Below, in pieces: positions 16,801-24,428 of a stretch of 64,000 bases of DNA. Location of the stretch: positions 285,416 to 349,415 of the forward strand of contig NZ_BMSK01000001.1 of NCBI RefSeq assembly GCF_014649115.1, read 5' to 3'. The stretch's first letter is position 1, and every line of letters starts with the position of its first letter. The notes under the pieces are model-generated. The model was not told the origin of the DNA and did no database searches. It worked only from the letters and a program-made list of their open reading frames with translations. The position numbers and the translations under genes are program-made. The DNA is from Streptomyces eurythermus. Lineage in GTDB: Bacteria > Actinomycetota > Actinomycetes > Streptomycetales > Streptomycetaceae.

Positions 16801-17157
16801 CGGATCGACGCGGCCTGGACCTTCCGCTCCAAGAGGCCGTCCGGCGACTTCGTCCAGCTGCCCGCCTCCACCCTGCGCTTCGGTGCCACCACCGGCCTGG
16901 ACAGCCGGGTCGCGGCGGGCAAGAAGGTCACCTTCCCGGTCACCGTGGAGGGCGCCGCCGCCGGCCGCAACCTGAAGTCCCTCGCCGTCTACGTCTCCTA
17001 CGACGGCAAGAACTTCAAGAAGACCGACGTCAGGAACGGCAAGATCACCGTGAAGAACCCGGCCAGGAACAAGGCCGTCTCGTTCCGCGCCAAGATCACC
17101 GACAAGAAGGGCAACACGTCGGAGATCACGATCCACAACGCGTACTTCGGCAAGTGA
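13861..17157 (+). CDS. Large secreted subtilisin-like (S8) serine peptidase
   Basis: 1098 residues. TTG start at 13861, four or five bases after GGGGGAG; an in-frame GTG at 13873 is too far from the ribosome site. The signal peptide (KRAAAATVATAAAVALAAG...SPASA) is followed by a propeptide of about 150 residues, then the catalytic domain with Asp227 (AVLDTGVD), His259 (HFGHGTHVAS) and Ser436 (GTSMATPHVAG). The long C-terminal half (about residues 490-1098) is beta-rich, likely Fn3/Ig-like modules for stability or substrate binding. No sorting signal is present, so the protein should be released. It is monocistronic, with one of the strongest hairpins in the window downstream. Confidence 0.93.
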   Translation: MRVQVKRAAAATVATAAAVALAAGMTSPASAKPARTSAGASALTARHHVTLITGDRVALDAKGRVVGLERAKGREHIPFKVRRAAGHTLVIPADAARLVASGTLDRRLFDVTELDKAPTRKAQKNGLKVIVGYRGGAGAAKAGVRDAGTLRRSLTALNADAVQIPAGDTAGLWDAVTDGDRTASGIAHVWLDGVREASLDKSVPQIGAPTAWKAGYTGKGVKVAVLDTGVDTRHVDLKDQVIASRNFTAAADATDHFGHGTHVASIVAGTGAKSGGKYKGVAPDAKLLNGKVLDDSGFGDDSGILAGMEWAAGQGADVINLSLGGYDTPGIDPLEAEVNKLSAEKGVLFAIAAGNDGPQSVGSPGSADAALTVGAVDDKDKLADFSSTGPRVGDGAIKPDVTAPGVDITAAAADGSVIDGEVGQKPKGYLTISGTSMATPHVAGAAAILKQRHPDWGYAELKGALTGSTKGGKYTAFEQGSGRIQVDKAINQSVVAEPVSLNFGVQQWPHTDDTPVTKKLTYRNLGDKDVTLTLASTATGPKGAAAPAGFFTLGANQVTVPAHGTAAVDLTVDTRLGGTVDGAYSAYVTATGGDGQTVRTAAAVQREVETYDVTLKFIGRDGKPAPYYEADLTGVAGLAAGTSVNPYDKSGTVKVRAPKGTYILDTTVYRDPDNSAKGIDWLVQPKLTVDKKQTITLDARKTKPVDITVPGSGLKPAFAAPGFGITVGDSEYLYTRFLDSYKNFRTAHLGPQPPAGSLTQQWDAHWTKGATEEYAVTSGGPVKQLATGYTRHYKAGELATVKVRMGVAARGKTGTVDAMGWLPGSSGASSISVPQKLPGTRTLHLSTTGGVRWGLEFGQQGGDDYDAGYSLGDSTFKGGKTYTKTVNTAVFGPHLTKDTGLFREGDEIFGALPLFADSAGHAGYSSFASASTTLYRNGTKVGTIKDPLFGGETFKVPAGDAAYRLTTSVTRKATVSEASTRIDAAWTFRSKRPSGDFVQLPASTLRFGATTGLDSRVAAGKKVTFPVTVEGAAAGRNLKSLAVYVSYDGKNFKKTDVRNGKITVKNPARNKAVSFRAKITDKKGNTSEITIHNAYFGK

Positions 17158-17181
17158 TCCCTCGCTAGCCGACCGTCCGCA

Positions 17182-17223
17182 CGAGCGGCCCGCGGCGGGT
17201 ACCCACCCGCCGCGGGCCGCTCG
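17182..17223. terminator. 19-bp-stem bidirectional terminator
   Basis: CGAGCGGCCCGCGGCGGGT (17182-17200) pairs perfectly with 17205-17223 around a four-base loop (ACCC). It lies between the S8 peptidase and the convergent XRE regulator gene and should stop transcription from both sides. Confidence 0.92.
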
Positions 17224-17235
17224 CCCGTTTCCGGG

Positions 17236-18147
17236 CTACACCGAGGGAACCGCCCGGGTGGCGTCCGTGCCCCAGCTCGCCAGCAGGCGCAGGGACTCGG
17301 CGGTGGGGGAGCCGGGCTCGGCGTGATAGGTGATCAGGGACTGCTCCGAGCCGTCCGTCAGGCGGAAGCTCTCGAAGTTCAGCGCGAGGTCGCCCACCAA
17401 GGGGTGGTGCAGGTGCTTGACGCCATGGCTCTTCTCCTTGACGTCGTGCGTGGCCCACAGCCGGCGGAACTCCTCGCTCTTCACCGACAGCTCGCCCACC
17501 AGCGCCGACAGCTTCGGATCGTCCGGGTGGCAGCCCGCGTCCATGCGCAGGGCGCACACGATGTCGATCGCCTTCTGCTCCCAGTCGACGAACAGCTCCC
17601 GGTACTCGGGGCGCAGGAACACCAGCCGGGCCCAGTTCCGCTCGGCCGGCGGCACCTCCGCCCAGTCGCCGAAGAGGGCCGCCGCCATCCGGTTCCAGGC
17701 GAGGATCTCCGAGCGCCGGCCCACGACGTACGCCGGCACGGACTCCATGGTCTGCAGCAGCTGCCGCAGCGCCGGGCGCACCTGCTGCTGGCGCGCCACC
17801 TGCTTCTTCTTCAGCGCCTTCGGCTTGGCCAGATGCGTCAGATGGGCGTGCTCGGCGTCCGTCAGCCTGAGGGCCCGCGCGATCGCGTCCAGCACCTCCG
17901 CCGACACGTTCCGTCCGTTGCCCTGTTCGAGCCGGGTGTAGTACGCCACCGACACCCCGGCCAGCTGCGCCAGCTCCTCCCGGCGCAGCCCCGGCACCCG
18001 GCGGTGCCGCCCGAAGCCGGACAGTCCCACGTCCTCCGGCTTCAGCCGGGCCCGCCGGCTGCGCAGAAACTCGCTCAGCTCCGCCCGCCGGTCCAGGGCC
18101 CCGCCGGTGCTGATCGTGGTCTCCGGCTGCTCGTCCCTGCTGTCCAT
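17236..18147 (-). CDS. XRE-family regulator with MmyB-like ligand-binding domain
   Basis: 303 residues. The N-terminal helix-turn-helix (GLRREELAQLAGVSVAYYTRLEQG, about residues 54-78) is followed by a domain with LAWNRMAAALFGD and FRRLWATHDV motifs typical of the MmyB-like C-terminal domain, which binds fatty-acid-like ligands in the family. The ATG at 18147 (MDSRDEQPETT) is preferred; further upstream the frame is open but would run into the promoter of the divergent alcohol dehydrogenase. Regulators of this type usually control the divergent neighbour, so it is the likely regulator of the adh gene. In the gap, GTACGCA occurs twice 15 bases apart (about 18196-18217), a possible operator. 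Confidence 0.9.
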   Translation of the reverse strand: MDSRDEQPETTISTGGALDRRAELSEFLRSRRARLKPEDVGLSGFGRHRRVPGLRREELAQLAGVSVAYYTRLEQGNGRNVSAEVLDAIARALRLTDAEHAHLTHLAKPKALKKKQVARQQQVRPALRQLLQTMESVPAYVVGRRSEILAWNRMAAALFGDWAEVPPAERNWARLVFLRPEYRELFVDWEQKAIDIVCALRMDAGCHPDDPKLSALVGELSVKSEEFRRLWATHDVKEKSHGVKHLHHPLVGDLALNFESFRLTDGSEQSLITYHAEPGSPTAESLRLLASWGTDATRAVPSV

Positions 18148-18316
18148 GCGTCCAGTATTCCTGGTCGTATGCCCGGGAGCCTGACCTCGCTGGTGGTACG
18201 CACAGCGGTCGTACGCAAAGGCGTGGTCTGGGTACACCACCGGTCGTGCGGCAGGCTGGACGCCGTGCCCGGTACCAGGACCGGGCGCGAGAACGACCGC
18301 TAGGAGAACCCCCGGC

Positions 18317-19360
18317 ATGACCACTGTTGCCGCATACGCCGCCCCCGCCGCGAAGGCTCCGCTGGAGCGCACGACCATCGAGCGACGCGCGGTCGGCGAG
18401 TCCGACGTCCTGATCGACATCAAGTTCGCCGGTATCTGCCACTCCGACATCCACCAGGCCCGGGAGGGCTGGGGCGAGGCGATCTTCCCGATGGTCCCCG
18501 GCCACGAGATCGCCGGCGTCGTGTCGGAGGTCGGCCCCGGTGTGACCAAGTTCAAGGTCGGCGACCGGGTGGGCGTCGGCTGCCTGGTCGACTCCTGCCG
18601 TGAGTGCGAGAACTGCCGGGCCGGGCAGGAGCAGTACTGCCTGAACGGCAGCTTCGGCCCCACGTACAACGCCATCGGCCGGGACGGCACGCCCAACTAC
18701 GGCGGCTACTCGCAGAAGATCGTCGTCGACGAGAACTACGTCGTCCGCATCCCCGACGGGCTCTCGCTGGACGCGGCCGCGCCGCTGCTGTGCGCCGGCA
18801 TCACCACGTACTCCCCGCTGAAGCGCTGGAACGCCGGCCCCGGCAAGAAGGTCGCGATCCTCGGCATGGGTGGCCTCGGCCACATGGGCGTCAAGATCGC
18901 GCACGCGCTCGGCGCCGAGGTGACCGTGCTGTCGCAGTCCCTGCGCAAGAAGGACGACGGCCTCAAGCTGGGCGCCGACCACTACTACGCCACCAGCGAC
19001 CCGAAGACCTTCGAGGAACTGCGGGGCACGTTCGACCTGATCGTGTCCACGGTGTCGGCCCCGCTGGACTTCAACGCCTACCTGTCGCTGCTGAAGACGG
19101 AGGGCGCGCTGGTGAACGTGGGTGCCCCCGAGGAGCCGGTCTCCCTCAACCTCTTCTCGGTGATCGGCGGCGGCAAGACCCTCGCGGGCTCCATGATCGG
19201 CGGCATCCGCGAGACCCAGGAGATGCTGGACTTCTGCGCGGAGCACGGCATCGGCGCGGAGATAGAACTGATCGCCGCATCCGAGATCAACGAGGCGTAC
19301 GAGCGGGTGCTGGCCAGTGATGTCCGCTACCGCTTCGTGATCGACACCGCCACGATCTGA
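18317..19360 (+). CDS. Zinc-dependent NAD(P) alcohol dehydrogenase (YahK/AdhA type)
   Basis: 347 residues, medium-chain dehydrogenase/reductase family. Catalytic zinc ligands are Cys41 and the His of PGHE; the structural-zinc Cys cluster [15 protein letters not shown] is complete, and GMGGLGHMG is the Rossmann cofactor loop. The cinnamyl-alcohol-dehydrogenase-like sequence indicates reduction of aldehydes with broad specificity. It is divergent from an MmyB-like regulator, with GGAGAACCCCCGGC before the ATG as ribosome site. A terminator follows 26 bases after the stop. The physiological substrate is unknown; detoxification of reactive aldehydes is a common role. Confidence 0.93.
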   Translation: MTTVAAYAAPAAKAPLERTTIERRAVGESDVLIDIKFAGICHSDIHQAREGWGEAIFPMVPGHEIAGVVSEVGPGVTKFKVGDRVGVGCLVDSCRECENCRAGQEQYCLNGSFGPTYNAIGRDGTPNYGGYSQKIVVDENYVVRIPDGLSLDAAAPLLCAGITTYSPLKRWNAGPGKKVAILGMGGLGHMGVKIAHALGAEVTVLSQSLRKKDDGLKLGADHYYATSDPKTFEELRGTFDLIVSTVSAPLDFNAYLSLLKTEGALVNVGAPEEPVSLNLFSVIGGGKTLAGSMIGGIRETQEMLDFCAEHGIGAEIELIAASEINEAYERVLASDVRYRFVIDTATI

Positions 19361-19386
19361 CCTGCGGTCCGCCTGGCCGTAGTCCT

Positions 19387-19419
19387 GCCGGCCGTAGTCC
19401 TTGCCGGGCTACGGCCGGC
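19387..19419 (+). terminator. Terminator after the alcohol dehydrogenase
   Basis: GCCGGCCGTAG (19387-19397) and CTACGGCCGGC (19409-19419) form a perfect 11-bp stem with an 11-base loop. Confidence 0.8.
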
Positions 19420-19466
19420 GGCGGGGTGTCTGCCTGCCGGGGTTGTCTGCCGACCGCGGGGCCGTC

Positions 19467-19505
19467 GTGGTTGCTCGCGCAGTTCCCCGCGCCCCTTCGG
19501 GGCGC
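19467..19505 (-). repeat. Interspersed palindromic repeat, copy 2 (inverted)
   Basis: Read on the minus strand this is the same GCGCCCCGAAGGGGCGCGGG + GAACTGCGCGA element as at 5361-5396. It lies ten bases beyond the stop of the S51-like gene, in the orientation of that gene's transcript, so it may act as a 3'-end signal. Confidence 0.85.
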
Positions 19506-19514
19506 TCTCTGCCC

Positions 19515-20240
19515 CTACTGAAGAACGAAGCCCTCGCCGGCGCTGTATGCCCGTACCGTCGCGCTTTCGTTCGGGGCGGGGTGTACCACGTGTACCCGGC
19601 CGGTGCCGGACACCCGGGCCTCGCCGTCATGGACGGCGAGCAGGGTGTTCTCGTCCACGGCGACCCCGTACGGCGCCTGCCGCCGGCCGACCGCCGCGAC
19701 CAGCCGGGCCAGCGTCCCCCACTGGGCGGCGTGCACGTCCACCGCGAACGGCACCAGTCCGAGCCCCGCCCGGACCTCCACCTCCGCCAGATCCTCCCCG
19801 GTCTCCTCCGGGCACACCGGCACGCCGTCCACCAGCCACCCGCCGACCACGGCCCGCCGTGCGGCCACGGCGGCACCGGCGGAGAAACCCGCGTACGGCA
19901 GCCCGCGCTCGGCCAGCAGCCCCGGCAGCCGCTCCAGGCACTCCGCGAGCGCCTCCTGGTACGCGGGCGTGAGCCCTCCGCACACCAGCAGCCCGTCGAT
20001 CCCGTCCAGCGCGGCCTCCGGCTCGAACCGGCCGCCGAGCGGTACGAGCAGCGGCACCGGCACGCACGCCGGCCCGGCCTTGCCCAGCGCCCCCGCGTAC
20101 CGCTCGAACTGCGCCTTCCCGTCCCCCTCGTCGACGATCAGACACCCGATCCGCCGGGCGCCGCGCACCTGGCGCAGAAACGGTTCGTACACCTCGGCGC
20201 GGTCCCAGCCGCCACCGATCAGAAACACCGGACTGCCCAT
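19515..20240 (-). CDS. Peptidase S51-like (type 1 glutamine-amidotransferase fold) protein
   Basis: 241 residues, cytoplasmic. The nucleophile elbow is GFSAGAAV (Ser near residue 119) preceded by VCGGLTPAY, and VDVHAAQWGTLARL carries the probable catalytic His, the arrangement of peptidase E/cyanophycinase-like S51 enzymes. These hydrolyse Asp-containing dipeptides or cyanophycin-like substrates, but the substrate here cannot be told. The start MGSPVFLIGGGWDRAE places the first beta strand immediately. It stands alone upstream of msrA's 3' end on the same strand, with a palindromic repeat downstream. Confidence 0.82.
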   Translation of the reverse strand: MGSPVFLIGGGWDRAEVYEPFLRQVRGARRIGCLIVDEGDGKAQFERYAGALGKAGPACVPVPLLVPLGGRFEPEAALDGIDGLLVCGGLTPAYQEALAECLERLPGLLAERGLPYAGFSAGAAVAARRAVVGGWLVDGVPVCPEETGEDLAEVEVRAGLGLVPFAVDVHAAQWGTLARLVAAVGRRQAPYGVAVDENTLLAVHDGEARVSGTGRVHVVHPAPNESATVRAYSAGEGFVLQ

Positions 20241-20340
20241 GCCCTCCCCTTCAACAGACGCAAAGGGGCGAATGTACGGGCCGCGAGCCGGAGCCGTCGC
20301 GCGATTTACCGCTCCCGGCCGCCGTCCGGGGCGGAAGCCC

Positions 20341-21006
20341 TCAGCTCCCGGTGCGGGCGATGCCGACCGGGCAGGACACGCCGGTGCCGCCCAGGCCGCA
20401 GTAGCCCGCCGGGTTCTTGTCCAGGTACTGCTGGTGGTACGCCTCGGCCGGGTAGAAGGCGCGGCCCTCGGCCGGGAGGATCTCCGTGGTGATCATGCCG
20501 TAGCCGGAGGAGGTCAGGACCTTCTGGTAGGCGTCGCGAGAGGCCTCCGCCGCCGCGGCCTGCTCCGGGGTGTGCGTGTAGATCGCCGAACGGTACTGCG
20601 TCCCCACGTCGTTGCCCTGCCGGAAGCCCTGCGTCGGGTCGTGCGACTCCCAGAAGGTCTTCAGCAGGGCGTCGTACGAGATCTGCCGCGGGTCGTAGAC
20701 CACCCGGACCACCTCCGTGTGACCGGTCAGGCCCGAGCAGACCTCCTCGTACGTCGGGTTCTCCGTGTGACCGCCCTGGTAACCGACCAAGGTCGTGAAC
20801 ACGCCCGCCGGGAGCTGCCAGAACTTGCGCTCGGCGCCCCAGAAGCAGCCCAGGCCGAAGTCGGCGATCTCCAGGCCCTCGGGGAAGGGGCCGAGCAGCG
20901 GCGTGCCGAGGACCGTGTGGCGTTCCGGGACCGCGTAGGCCGGCTCGGGGCGGCCCTTGAGCGCCTGCTCGGGGGTGGGCAGCTGGGGTGTGCGGCCGAA
21001 GAGCAT
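20341..21006 (-). CDS. msrA: Peptide-methionine (S)-S-oxide reductase
   Basis: 221 residues. The active-site motif [13 protein letters not shown] contains the catalytic Cys; the C-terminal [13 protein letters not shown] supplies the resolving cysteines. MsrA reduces methionine-S-sulfoxide in proteins and free methionine, using thioredoxin. The start [15 protein letters not shown] fits the long N-terminal extension of actinobacterial MsrA. The gene has its own exact SigR-type promoter (21067-21092) about 60 bases upstream, so thiol-oxidative induction is expected. No msrB domain is fused. Confidence 0.95.
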   Translation of the reverse strand: MLFGRTPQLPTPEQALKGRPEPAYAVPERHTVLGTPLLGPFPEGLEIADFGLGCFWGAERKFWQLPAGVFTTLVGYQGGHTENPTYEEVCSGLTGHTEVVRVVYDPRQISYDALLKTFWESHDPTQGFRQGNDVGTQYRSAIYTHTPEQAAAAEASRDAYQKVLTSSGYGMITTEILPAEGRAFYPAEAYHQQYLDKNPAGYCGLGGTGVSCPVGIARTGS

Positions 21007-21066
21007 CGGGTCTCCCTGTCGGTCGGGGCTGGGTGCCGCCCGCGTCGGCGGCGACGGCACCCGTAC

Positions 21067-21092
21067 AACGCCCCGCGCGCCCCGCGCATTCC
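21067..21092 (-). promoter_or_regulatory. SigR promoter for msrA
   Basis: On the minus strand GGAAT (21092-21088), exactly 18 bases, then GTT (21069-21067) reproduces the SigR consensus GGAAT-N18-GTT. Transcription would start near 21060 and give a leader of about 55 bases before the msrA ATG at 21006. The -35 box lies just past the stop of the upstream gene. Confidence 0.75.
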
Positions 21093-21094
21093 GG

Positions 21095-22219
21095 TCAGAC
21101 GCCCGCCGTCGCCGCCTCCTCCGCCAGGGCGACCGTCGTGTTCCGGACCCGGCAGTAGTAGCCGGCCATGTCGCTGTCGTGGCGCCACGGCAGCGCGTTC
21201 ACATGCCCGTCGACCAGCCGGAACTGCTCCAGCGCCGCCTCGTTGCGGCCCTGGAGGTGCAGGTAGTACGCCAGCAGGTGACGCAGTTCCGGCAGCCTCG
21301 GGTGGGACGGGTCGGCCGCCGCCGCGTCCGCGAGCGCCGCCTCGACCCGGGCCCGCATCTCCGGCGTGTTGTCGGCCTCGGTGTCGTCCGACTCGTCGTG
21401 CTCGAAGTGCGCGATCAGCGGCAGCACGGTCAGCAGGCTGCCCAGCGGCGCGCCGGCCGCCGCCCGCTCGGCGAACTCGCGGGCGAGCCGTTCGGAGCCG
21501 CGCCACTTCGCGCACCAGTACTGCAGCGCCGAGAAGTGCGCCTCGTAGTGGTGCGGGGCACGCGAGGTGATCTCCGTCCACAGCTCGTCCATCCGCGCGT
21601 TCGGGTAGCCGAGGCCCAGCGCCACCCAGATCTCCGCGACGAACGGGGTCGGGTCGTCGGGGTTCAGCGCCGCCGCCCGCGCGACATCCGCGCGCGCGGC
21701 GGTCAGCGTGCGGTGGAAGCCCTCGGCCTGCTCCCGGGTCGTGTACTTCGCCGCCTTCGCGCCCCGGATCTTCCAGGCCAGGATCACCGTGCTGCGCGCG
21801 CGGACCACGGCCGCGTCCGGGTCGTCGGGCCGGGCCGCCTCCCAGGCCAGCAGCCACGCGTCCTCCTCGGCCGCGCGGTCGGCCAGCTGATAGGCGAGCG
21901 CCGAGCGACGCTCCCAGTCCCGGCCCACCGCCGCGAGCAGGTCGGCGGCGGGCTGCCAGTCACCACCGCGCACGGCGGCCAGCGCGGCCGTCCACTGCTC
22001 CGGCAGCGGCGCGGCGAGCTCGGTGTTCTGCCGCTCGGCGGGCAGCAGGCCGAGCTTCGCGGCGGCCTTGGCGGCCCGCGCGGCCTCGGCGTCGGCGTCG
22101 GTGTCCCCGTCGTCGGGGCTCGGCGAGAAGAGTTCCTTCAGGAACACCCAGAGCAGCCACAGCAGGAAGACCGCCGTGGGGACGGCCAGGATGCCGAGGA
22201 TCCAGAAGAGGACGGTCAT
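21095..22219 (-). CDS. Membrane-anchored helical-repeat (TPR-like) protein, paralogue A
   Basis: 374 residues. One N-terminal transmembrane helix (residues 4-30) is followed by an acidic linker and an all-helical, Ala-rich body resembling tetratricopeptide repeats. The block [20 protein letters not shown], followed by rGS, and the closing DGHVNALPW are shared almost unchanged with the protein at 24421-25539, so the two are paralogues. Between them lies an M48 membrane protease on the same strand, suggesting the trio works together at the membrane, for example as protease with scaffolds. I do not recognise a named family. The ATG at 22219 is fixed by the membrane helix. Confidence 0.82.
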   Translation of the reverse strand: MTVLFWILGILAVPTAVFLLWLLWVFLKELFSPSPDDGDTDADAEAARAAKAAAKLGLLPAERQNTELAAPLPEQWTAALAAVRGGDWQPAADLLAAVGRDWERRSALAYQLADRAAEEDAWLLAWEAARPDDPDAAVVRARSTVILAWKIRGAKAAKYTTREQAEGFHRTLTAARADVARAAALNPDDPTPFVAEIWVALGLGYPNARMDELWTEITSRAPHHYEAHFSALQYWCAKWRGSERLAREFAERAAAGAPLGSLLTVLPLIAHFEHDESDDTEADNTPEMRARVEAALADAAAADPSHPRLPELRHLLAYYLHLQGRNEAALEQFRLVDGHVNALPWRHDSDMAGYYCRVRNTTVALAEEAATAGV

Positions 22220-22380
22220 GCGGGTCGGTCCGTTCGTGTCGAATGTCGAATGGGGCCGGCGGGCCGGAAGAAGCCGGCGGACCGGGCGGGGCCGGGCGGG
22301 GCCGGCGGATGGGGTGGGCTCGGCGGGTCGAAGGGAGCCGGCGGATCGGGTGGGTCGGCGCGTCAGGCGGAGCCGACGGG

Positions 22381-24012
22381 TCAGGCGTTCTGGACCGCCG
22401 GCGGCAGCAGCGCGCGCAGCCGGGTGGTGTCGGGGTGGTCGGCGACCGCCGCCTCCAGGGCCGCGTCCAGCTCGGCCTCGGGGCTGTCGTCCCCTGCGCC
22501 CGTCTCCCAGCCGGGCAGCCGTACCGTCGCCGGGCTGGTCCAGGAGAACTCCCAGGTCAGCAGCGAGCAGGCGCTGAACTCGGCCAGCACCATCGTGCGC
22601 AGCGAGCCCAGCAGCGCCGGCCGTACGAACTCGCGGAACGCCCGCCCCTTCGCGGCCGCCGCCTGCTCCGACAGCGGCAGCCGTTCCGCCAGCCGCCACA
22701 GCCGGCCGTCGTCGATGAGGTCCAGCAGCGCGGACAGCGTGGCCGGCTGCCCCGTGTACGCGGTCAGCGCGCGGTGCAGCGGGGTCGTCGTGGCGGACAG
22801 GCCCGCGGCCATCGAGGCGTTCAGCAGCTCTTCCCAGCCGGCGGCGCGCGGGCAGGCGAGCAGCTCGTCCAGGAGGACTGCGTCCTCCAGCGCGCCCAGG
22901 GTGCGCTCCGGGTCGGTCAGCAGCGTCAGCGCCGAGCCCCGGGCCTCGTCGGTGCGCCCGTCGGCGGGCAGCGCCTCGATCCGCCGTACCCGGTCGGCGA
23001 TCGGCGGGTGGGAGTCGTACGGTCCCACCGGCATCTCCGGCAGCTCCGCGCGCAGCCCCGCCGGCTCCGGTTCCCGGGCGGTCAGCAGCCGGCCGAAGCC
23101 GCCGAAGAACTCGCCGCGCGGCGGCAGCAGCCGAGCGTGCAGACCCAGCGTGGCGTAGGAGTCCACGTAGAAGTCGTGCGAGGCGGACAGGGCCGGGATC
23201 TCGCGCAGCGCCGACGCGGTCGCGTCCCGCCCGGCGATCCGGGCGGCGGTCAGGTCGGCGGCGTACTCCTGGCCGCGCGCGGTGGACAGGGAGGCGCGCA
23301 GGTAGAGCTTGCCGTAGGCGGTGTAGATCCGCGCCATCGTCCGGTACGTCGCCCCGACACCGGTGGTGTCGATCTCCTTGGCCTTGCGGCCCTTGGCGAC
23401 CCGCTTGGCGGACGCCCGCTCCTGCCGGGCCCGGTCGGCGGCCACCTTGCCGTCCGCCTTGGCGTGGAACTGCCCGATGACCCGGCCGATCTGCACGCGC
23501 CCGCGCACGACCAGCGCGGACAGCCGGGTGTCGCCGCCGGTGAAGTGACCGAACTCGTGGGCGAGCACGGAGCGCAGCTGGGCCTCGGTCAGGCCGATCA
23601 GCAGCGGCACGCCGAGCGTGAGGCGGCGCGGGCCGGGCAGCAGGCCGAGCAGCCGCGGGTCCTCGCTGACGGAGGCGTTGACCTCGCCGGTGAGCAGGAT
23701 GCGGTCGGGGGCGCGGGTGCCGGCCGCCGCGGCCAGCTCGCGCACCAGCGCCCACAGCCGGGGTTCATCGGCGTCGGTGACCGGGAGGCCGGGCGGGTCC
23801 TCGCCCTTCGGGGTGCGCAGCATCAGCATGCCGCGGACCACGGGGATGGCCAGCAGCACCGTGACGAAGCCGACCTTCGCCGTGAGCGGGCCGTGTCCCC
23901 AGCTGAACACGAGGACGTCGACGCCGGCCAGCGCGGCGAGCAGGACGAGGCTCAGCAGATAGAAGCCGAGCAGCAGAACGAGAGCGCGCAGTGCGCGCAG
24001 CGTTGCGCCCAT
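22381..24012 (-). CDS. M48-family membrane metallopeptidase
   Basis: 543 residues. Two N-terminal transmembrane helices (about residues 10-32 and 42-62) precede the zinc protease domain with HEFGH at 152-156, and a downstream YAADLTAARIAG segment that probably supplies the third ligand region. M48 proteases cleave membrane or misfolded envelope proteins from the cytoplasmic face. The ATG at 24012 (MGATLRALRALVLLLGF) is preferred because the longer reading lacks hydrophobic or conserved features. The C-terminal ~250 residues are helical and Ala-rich, beyond the usual HtpX size. It is flanked on both sides by the paralogous helical-repeat proteins. Confidence 0.88.
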   Translation of the reverse strand: MGATLRALRALVLLLGFYLLSLVLLAALAGVDVLVFSWGHGPLTAKVGFVTVLLAIPVVRGMLMLRTPKGEDPPGLPVTDADEPRLWALVRELAAAAGTRAPDRILLTGEVNASVSEDPRLLGLLPGPRRLTLGVPLLIGLTEAQLRSVLAHEFGHFTGGDTRLSALVVRGRVQIGRVIGQFHAKADGKVAADRARQERASAKRVAKGRKAKEIDTTGVGATYRTMARIYTAYGKLYLRASLSTARGQEYAADLTAARIAGRDATASALREIPALSASHDFYVDSYATLGLHARLLPPRGEFFGGFGRLLTAREPEPAGLRAELPEMPVGPYDSHPPIADRVRRIEALPADGRTDEARGSALTLLTDPERTLGALEDAVLLDELLACPRAAGWEELLNASMAAGLSATTTPLHRALTAYTGQPATLSALLDLIDDGRLWRLAERLPLSEQAAAAKGRAFREFVRPALLGSLRTMVLAEFSACSLLTWEFSWTSPATVRLPGWETGAGDDSPEAELDAALEAAVADHPDTTRLRALLPPAVQNA

Positions 24013-24258
24013 CGGGCAGATCCCCCCACAGGACCCCGGAAAAGGGACATGACGAAGCGGCGGAAAAGGACAGGAAGGACGCACCGGGGCGATGACCGGT
24101 CGGTGCGGTGGTGCTGTTGGTGCCAGTGGTGCCGGCGTGGTGGTGCAGGTGGTGCTATGGGACTGGTGATGCGGTGTGGGGGAAGCGGAGTATGCCCTAC
24201 CGCAGGTCAGAAGGGCAATGTGAGGGGCGCGTAAAGGCGGACGGGGTGCGGTCGTGGA

Positions 24259-24428
24259 GCTTGTTCGTCCGCTCGGGAAGCCTCGGCCTTCGCTCGCCGC
24301 TTGTTCGTCCGCTCGGGAAGACCCGGTGTCGCTCGCCCGGGCGGACCGGCGATCCCTCGCCCGGGCAGTCCCCGTGCTTCCTTCAGCCGGTCGGGGTCGC
24401 CCTCAGCCGGTGGGTCGCCCTCAGCCGG
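24259..24428. repeat. Short direct repeats in the M48-paralogue B gap
   Basis: The 408-base gap 24013-24420 has no supported gene. It contains a 22-base direct repeat, GCTTGTTCGTCCGCTCGGGA plus AG, at 24259-24280 and 24299-24320 (40-base period), and a GTCGCCCTCAGCCGG unit at 24396-24410 and 24414-24428, the second copy covering the stop codon of the downstream-read gene. A partial third copy (TCAGCCGG) lies at 24383. The left part (24090-24180) is a GTGGTG-rich low-complexity run. Confidence 0.7.

Noticed and set aside
13720..17136. 1138-codon antisense frame opposite the S8 peptidase
   Set aside because: Shadow frame; the plus strand carries an intact signal peptide and catalytic triad.
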